Shown here: positions 59,514-64,000 of the stretch, one piece after another
Numbering within the stretch: the stretch's first letter is position 1
How the letters are laid out: the number at the start of each line of letters is the position of its first letter
Assembly (NCBI RefSeq): GCF_024228315.1
Contig: NZ_CP100454.1
Location: 1,240,001-1,304,000, forward strand
Length of the DNA: 64,000 nt
Origin: Halomarina pelagica
GTDB lineage: Archaea > Halobacteriota > Halobacteria > Halobacteriales > Haloarculaceae
Reading direction: 5' to 3'
Notes under the pieces: generated by a model
Databases searched by the model: none
What the model was told of the DNA's origin: nothing
Seen by the model: only the letters and a program-made list of their open reading frames with translations
Position numbers and translations under genes: made by a program

Positions 59514-60695
59514 CTACTCCTGCCCGTCCGCGCCGACGCCGCGCTCGGCGTCCGCCAGCGGCGGGTGGCCCTCGCCGCGCGCCGCGGCCTCGAGCCGCCT
59601 GAGGAGGTCGGGGCGACCGAGGGCGTACAGGGTCTCTCCCGGGGCCAGCCCGCGTCCCCGCTTCGGGATCGCCTCGACGCCGTCCTCGCTCCGGATCGCG
59701 ACCACGGACGCGCCGAGCGCGCCGACGGTGAGATCCCCCAGCGGGCTACCGTCCTCCACGTCCACGACGCCGAGGGTCTCGTCGGCCGCCCGGAGGAGCG
59801 CGGCGAACTCGCGGTCCGATCGCTCCTCGGCCGGGAGCGTCACGAGTCGGTACCGCTCGTCGGCGTCGAGGCGGTCGGCGTCGGCCGCGTCGAGCGCGAG
59901 CGTGACCGTCTCGCCCGCGACGGCGCGGATCTCCGCCGAGGCGACGAGCGCCGGCGGCGCGCCGCCCCACACCTGCACGAGGTCCCCCGGGCTGGCGCTG
60001 AACGCGGGGTCGGCGCGGACGGCGACCGCGGCGCTCCCCGGCGCGAGCGTCGGGCCGATCCCGGCCACGCGACTCCCCACGGCGAGGTACTCGACCTCGC
60101 CCTCCTCGGTGACGTCGAGGTCGACGTAGCCGACGCCGTAGTCCGCCTTCAGTCGGGTGACGAGCCGCGAGCGCAGTTCGTCCACCGTGAGCCCGCGCGG
60201 GAACGAGAGGGACTTGCCCGCGAGCCCCGCCTTCACCTCCGACGGAACGGGGTCGTGGTCGTCCATGTCGGCGATCTCCTCGGGGAGCGTGACGGTGATG
60301 TGCCGCCCGACGCTCCGGACGATGCGCCCGACCTCCGGGAGGTCCTCGTCGAAGAGGTCGGTCGCGATCCGGTCGCCGACGCGACCGCCGACGACGGCGG
60401 CGACCGCCCCCGCGAGGAACGCAGCCACGTTGACGAGCGCCGCCGTCTCGTCTATCGACCCCACTCCCTCGATCACGCCGCCGAGGATCGCGGTCGTGTT
60501 GAGCGCGAGCGCGACGACGCTCACGCCCGCGAGGACGGCGAGCCCGTCCGGGACGGCCCGGCGTGCGTACCACCGGTGGGCGGCGGCGACGCCGGCGGCG
60601 ACCGCCCCCGCCACGAGGCCGAGGCTGACGACGAGCGCCGCGGCCGCCCCGGCCTGCGCGACCGCCTGGAGCTGGAGGGACGGCGTCGGGATCAC
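59514..60695 (-). CDS. TrkA-C domain membrane protein, copy 1
   Basis: 393 residues. Starts at a GTG overlapping the upstream stop (GTGA). The first 130 residues include three hydrophobic helices (around 10-38, 48-66, 83-105). A middle beta domain (VKAGLAGKSLSFPRGLTVDE, EVEYLAVGSRVAGIGPTLAPG) and a C-terminal TrkA-C/RCK-like domain (DSEDGVEAI-type ASVVAIRSEDGVEAIPKRGR, then ALGRPDLLRRLE) follow. No Rossmann NAD site is present. Likely a potassium channel regulator. Confidence 0.8.
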   Translation of the reverse strand: MIPTPSLQLQAVAQAGAAAALVVSLGLVAGAVAAGVAAAHRWYARRAVPDGLAVLAGVSVVALALNTTAILGGVIEGVGSIDETAALVNVAAFLAGAVAAVVGGRVGDRIATDLFDEDLPEVGRIVRSVGRHITVTLPEEIADMDDHDPVPSEVKAGLAGKSLSFPRGLTVDELRSRLVTRLKADYGVGYVDLDVTEEGEVEYLAVGSRVAGIGPTLAPGSAAVAVRADPAFSASPGDLVQVWGGAPPALVASAEIRAVAGETVTLALDAADADRLDADERYRLVTLPAEERSDREFAALLRAADETLGVVDVEDGSPLGDLTVGALGASVVAIRSEDGVEAIPKRGRGLAPGETLYALGRPDLLRRLEAAARGEGHPPLADAERGVGADGQE

Positions 60696-61960
60696 CCCGC
60701 CACCTCCGCGAACCGGGTCAGCGCGTCGCGCGACCCGACCGCGTACAGTTCGTCGCCGGCGCGCAGGCGGGTCGAGCCGCGTGGCGCGAACCGCCACGCG
60801 CCGTCCTGACGGACCGCGAGGACGGCGACGTCGTACTCGTCGCGGACCGCCAGCGCGCCGAGGGTCCGCTCCGCGAGCGGCCCGTCCCCGACGGCGATCC
60901 GACGGACGCGCTGGCCCGCGCGTCGCAGCACCGCCAGCAGTTCGAACTCCCGGCGCGTCCCCCGCGCCTCGACGACGACAGTCGCCGACTCGCTCCCGAG
61001 GAGGTGGCGGGCGTCGGCACGCGAGACGGCGACCGTGACGCGCCCCTCGCCGCCCGCGGTCGTCGGCGCGCCGACGGCGGGAGCGGAGGCGTCCGCGTCG
61101 GCCGCGTCGGCCCCCCCGCTCCCCTCGCGCCCCCCGTCGGACCCGCCCGCGGAATCGGGCGGGGGGACCTCGGGTCCGCGGGGCGGCTCGTGGGGCGATC
61201 CCCCCGAGCGGGCGCTCACCACCGTTCCGCGGACGCACCGGTCGGCGGTGCGGAGGGTCACCTCGTCGCCGCGCGCGAGGCCGGTCGGGACGAGCACGTC
61301 GAGCGAGACGGCGCGCTCGCCCGACGGGACGCGCTTCGAGAGCCCGGACAGCGGCGGGGCGGCGCTGATCCGCGCTCGCCCGCGCTCGTCGAGGCCGACG
61401 TGCACGTCGGCGAGGTCGAACTCGGTCCGCAGACGGTCGGCGACGCGCGATTCGAGTTCGGAGAGGGGGAGGTCCGCGGGGAGCCGCCACTCCGCCGCGC
61501 GGACGCGCTCGCGGAGGTCGGCGGGCAGGGGCGGGTACCCCTCGATGTCGCCCACGTCACCGACGACGACGACGCGAACCTCGGTGCGGCCGCCGACGAG
61601 TTCGACCACGTCGGTCGAGAGCGTCCGGTCGCGCAGTCCCCTGAGCGACACGCGCTTCGGGAAGTCCGCGGCCATGGCGTCCCCGCGGGCGTGAGCGTAC
61701 AGCGACATCATCACGATGACGACGATGGCGACGGCGGCCCGCTCCCCGGAGGCGAGCACCGCCCGATCGCTGAGCGCGAGCAGGCCGCTGTTGACGCCCG
61801 CGATGGCGAGGCCGAGGACGACGACCGCGAACCCGGGGATCGACACGCCGGTGAAGTAGCGCACGACGAACCCGAGCACCCACGACACGAGCGCGGGGAT
61901 GACGCCCGTCAGGAGGCCGAGGTAGAGACCGACGAGGAGTTCGACCGGGAGGGAGGCCAT
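60692..61960 (-). CDS. TrkA-C domain membrane protein, copy 2
   Basis: 422 residues. Two to three N-terminal helices (around 5-40, 43-62, 73-90), then SLRGLRDRTLSTDVVELVGG and an acidic region. A TrkA-C-like C-terminus contains VLAVRQDGAWRFAPRGSTRL then AGDELYAVGSRDALTRFAEV, similar in layout to copy 1. The pair looks like an old duplication. Transcribed divergently from the K+ channel gene, 75 bases apart. Confidence 0.8.
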   Translation of the reverse strand: MASLPVELLVGLYLGLLTGVIPALVSWVLGFVVRYFTGVSIPGFAVVVLGLAIAGVNSGLLALSDRAVLASGERAAVAIVVIVMMSLYAHARGDAMAADFPKRVSLRGLRDRTLSTDVVELVGGRTEVRVVVVGDVGDIEGYPPLPADLRERVRAAEWRLPADLPLSELESRVADRLRTEFDLADVHVGLDERGRARISAAPPLSGLSKRVPSGERAVSLDVLVPTGLARGDEVTLRTADRCVRGTVVSARSGGSPHEPPRGPEVPPPDSAGGSDGGREGSGGADAADADASAPAVGAPTTAGGEGRVTVAVSRADARHLLGSESATVVVEARGTRREFELLAVLRRAGQRVRRIAVGDGPLAERTLGALAVRDEYDVAVLAVRQDGAWRFAPRGSTRLRAGDELYAVGSRDALTRFAEVAG

Positions 61961-62034
61961 GGCGGGGGCTTGTCCGACGGGTACAAATCGATGACGATAG
62001 GGACGCTTTTCCCGGGGGGCATCCCAGAGAGACC

Positions 62035-63231
62035 GTGAGACGCGCGCGGCTGCCGACCCCTGCTGCGGTCCGCCAGCCCCGGGTGGCCGTCTTCCTGACG
62101 GGCGTCGTCGCGGCGGTCGCCGTCGCCACCGGCGTCCTCGTCCTCGGCCTGCAGGTGCTCCTCGCGACGGAGATCCCGGTCCCGATCGTCGGGGCGGTCC
62201 CGCGCGGCGTCAGCCTGACGGCGGCGTTCACCGGGACGCTAACGGGGTTCGCCCTCCTGTTGAGCGCGCGCGGACTGCGCGGGGGGAGCCGACTGGCCTG
62301 GTACTCGGCGGTCGCCCTGCTCCCGCTCGTCGCGCTCCTCGGCGTGCTCCAGGCGACCCCCGTCTCGACGCCGGTGGTCGCCCTGTCGTTCGCGGCGCTG
62401 GCGCTGCTCGTCGACACCCGGGCGGCGTTCTCGCGCCCGACGGACCTCACGCCGACGCAGCTCGCCGCCATCGGCGCGATCGTCGGTTCGCAGCTGTACG
62501 GAACCGTCGGCGCGTACCTCCTGCGCGAGGACTTCACCGGTATCGAGACGCCCATACAGGCGTTCTACTTCTCGCTCGTCACCGCGAGCACGGTCGGCTA
62601 CGGGGACGTCGCACCGACGAGCGACATCGCCCGCCTGTTCGCCGTGAGCGCCATCATTCTCGGGACGTCGAGCTTCGCCGCCGCCGCCGGCGCGCTGCTC
62701 GTCCCCGCCGTCGAAGCCCGCTTCGAACGTACCCTCGGAACCATGACCGACAAGAGCCTCTCGCTGCTCGAACGCCACGTCATCGTCGTCGGCCACGGCG
62801 ACCTGACCGAACCGATCCTGGAAGAACTCACCGACGAGGACGCCGACTTCGTCGTCGTCACCGAGGACCCCGACGCTGCGGGCGTCCTCCGCGACCGCGG
62901 ACTCCTCGTTTACGTGGGCGACCCGAGCGACGAGGAACCGCTCCGGCGCGTCGGGATCGAGCGCGCCCGGGCCGTCGTCGCGGCGACCGAGGACGACGCG
63001 CGGGACGCGCTCGTCGTCCTCACCGCCCGCGAGCTGAACCCGGACGTCCGCATCGTCGCCGCCGCGACCGACCGCGAGAACGTGAAGAAGCTCCGGCGCG
63101 CCGGGGCCGACACGATCATCAGCCCCGCGGTCATCGGCGGGCACCTGCTCGTCCGGAGCGCGCTCGGCACAGGTGGCATGGAGGCGCTCGCGGACCGCCT
63201 GCTCGACGTCGACGACGCCCGCGACCTCTGA
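62035..63231 (+). CDS. six-helix potassium channel with RCK domain
   Basis: 398 residues from a GTG at 62035. Six hydrophobic segments (about 17-43, 60-80, 86-107, 110-130, 140-163, 198-228), with the selectivity filter TVGYGD at 186-191 between S5 and S6. A cytoplasmic Rossmann RCK_N domain follows (HVIVVGHGDLTEPILEEL, then VGDPSDEEPLRRVGIERARA). The S4 lacks repeated basic residues, so it should not be strongly voltage-gated. Potassium movement helps set intracellular salt. Confidence 0.9.
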   Translation: MRRARLPTPAAVRQPRVAVFLTGVVAAVAVATGVLVLGLQVLLATEIPVPIVGAVPRGVSLTAAFTGTLTGFALLLSARGLRGGSRLAWYSAVALLPLVALLGVLQATPVSTPVVALSFAALALLVDTRAAFSRPTDLTPTQLAAIGAIVGSQLYGTVGAYLLREDFTGIETPIQAFYFSLVTASTVGYGDVAPTSDIARLFAVSAIILGTSSFAAAAGALLVPAVEARFERTLGTMTDKSLSLLERHVIVVGHGDLTEPILEELTDEDADFVVVTEDPDAAGVLRDRGLLVYVGDPSDEEPLRRVGIERARAVVAATEDDARDALVVLTARELNPDVRIVAAATDRENVKKLRRAGADTIISPAVIGGHLLVRSALGTGGMEALADRLLDVDDARDL

Positions 63232-63253
63232 CGCGACGGCGCGACGCGCCCCC

Positions 63254-63592
63254 TCAATCGCGGGCCGGGTCGCCCGGCGTCGCGTCGAGGGGTCGCTCGA
63301 GGTGCGCGTCGACGGTCGGGAGCGCCTCGATCGCCGTCGCAAGCGCCGTGGAGAGCGATCCCGTCGTCCCGAGGGTCGTCGCGACCTCGTGGTCGACCCA
63401 GCGGTCGCGGTCGGCGTCGTACGTCGTCGACTCGACGACCTCGACCGCGTACCCGACGTCGGCACCGTCGTAGCCGCCCGCGTACGGCACCGCCCCGATC
63501 TCGACCCGGCCGGTGTGGTGCATCAGTCGGACTTCCCGCGTCCCCGGCACCGCGCCGCGGAGAATCAACACCTCCCAACGGAACGCCGTCAT
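63254..63592 (-). CDS. hypothetical protein, 112 residues
   Basis: ATG at 63592. A beta-rich small protein (MTAFRWEVLILRGAVPGTRE, GRVEIGAVPYAGGYDGADVG, YAVEVVESTTYDADRDRWVD). No family recognised. Convergent with the channel gene, 22 bases apart. The gap 63593-63692 to the next gene is non-coding. Confidence 0.55.
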   Translation of the reverse strand: MTAFRWEVLILRGAVPGTREVRLMHHTGRVEIGAVPYAGGYDGADVGYAVEVVESTTYDADRDRWVDHEVATTLGTTGSLSTALATAIEALPTVDAHLERPLDATPGDPARD

Positions 63593-63692
63593 CGTCCGCC
63601 GACTCGGCGTCGGGAGTGTTCAATCCTATCGATGCTTGCGTCAGTTCAGGTGCGAAACAGTTCGCAACGATCGTCCGAGGGGGCCGTCGCGC

Positions 63693-64000
63693 TCAGAGGC
63701 GGTGGTTCCGATCGAGGATCGCCACGTCGCAGCCGAGGTCCCGGAGGCGCTCGAACGTCGGCCGCGAGACGAACCGGGAGGCCGCGCTCCGGTCCTGGCT
63801 CGCCCCGATGATGACGAGGTCGTAGGCGTCGGCGTTCGCGTCGAGGAACCGCTCGATGGGCGACCGCGAGACGCGCGTCTCGACGGTCGCGTCGACGGTC
63901 TCGACGATGTCCGCGAGCATCTGTTCGGCGCGACGGCGCTCTGCCTCCCGATCGATGCAGTGACAGACCGAGACGCGACCGGTGCGGCCGGCGAGGCGGG
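63693..64000 (-). CDS. UspA-domain protein, 5' end beyond the window
   Basis: The 3' end of a universal stress protein domain. The open frame continues upstream of the first ATG at 63920 (VCHCIDREAERRRAEQ precedes it) to the window edge, so the true start lies outside. The UspA signature is IIGASQDRSAASRF with the G-2x-G-9x-like loop. It may be a stand-alone UspA protein or the cytoplasmic tail of an amino-acid transporter. Only the last 102 or so codons are visible. Confidence 0.8.
   Translation of the reverse strand, partial: RLAGRTGRVSVCHCIDREAERRRAEQMLADIVETVDATVETRVSRSPIERFLDANADAYDLVIIGASQDRSAASRFVSRPTFERLRDLGCDVAILDRNHRL

Overview
This window is chromosomal DNA from an extremely halophilic archaeon (class Halobacteria). 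The DNA is very GC-rich, with G or C at most third codon positions. The proteins are strongly acidic. Many genes are leaderless, with a TATA box about 25 bases before the start codon. Family content is typical of haloarchaea: HalOD1, bat-type HTH, amphi-Trp, SAMP1, NP1902A-type F420 oxidoreductase, Tat lipoproteins and archaeal GatD. Coding density is high. I see no rRNA or tRNA gene, no CRISPR array, no insertion sequence and no replication origin.

Layout. 1-5.5 kb is loosely packed: a winged-helix regulator behind a three-copy direct repeat, a lactate permease, tiny proteins, a HalOD1 protein, a PadR regulator, and about 1 kb with almost no genes that contains two conspicuous palindromes. 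5.5-12.8 kb holds a DHA2 drug-efflux pump, a Tat-exported endonuclease/exonuclease/phosphatase protein, HD and NmrA-like proteins, a nitrilase and carA. carA is divergent from an Lrp/AsnC gene with a candidate Lrp operator between them. 13.4-16.8 kb holds two paralogous diacylglycerol-kinase-type lipid kinases on either side of a PHP phosphoesterase, then idi, so it has a lipid theme. 17.5-21.2 kb is a regulatory and small-protein zone with a duplicated gene end, a 15-bp tandem array and two bat-type regulators.

21.6-30.8 kb is respiratory. A complete aa3-type terminal oxidase operon (coxB, fused coxA-coxC, subunit IV, small membrane protein) faces a convergent operon of membrane proteins that may help assemble it. 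30.8-40.5 kb is mixed metabolism: an acetolactate-synthase-like enzyme, zinc oxidoreductase, a His-rich MoaB, an aldo/keto reductase and a beta-lactamase-fold protein. A MazF-type toxin-antitoxin pair sits between two copies of the last codons of the beta-lactamase-fold gene, which looks like a small insertion. 40.5-48.5 kb is housekeeping: guaA subunit B and pyrG overlapping, pspA, thrS. 49-53.7 kb has an F420 oxidoreductase, a coupled DgcN-DgcA D-glutamate pair and a Vms1/VLRF1-type peptidyl-tRNA hydrolase. 54-59 kb has a secreted coiled-coil protein with its ArsR neighbour, then gatD coupled to a GNAT gene. 59.2-63.2 kb has SAMP1 and a potassium module: two coupled membrane-anchored TrkA-C paralogues divergent from a six-helix K+ channel with an RCK domain. 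The window ends inside a UspA-domain gene.

How the genes fit together. Very short stop/start overlaps (GTGA, ATGA, TGATG) recur and mark co-translated pairs: coxB-coxAC, DgcN-DgcA, the TrkA-C pair, gatD-GNAT, moaB-reductase, pyrG-guaA and the membrane operon near cox. No large undescribed system is obvious. The best leads are the toxin-antitoxin insertion, the K-channel substitution in the oxidase, the missing catalytic cysteine in Idi, the His-rich MoaB, the TrkA-C pair and several strong uncharacterised operator-like palindromes.
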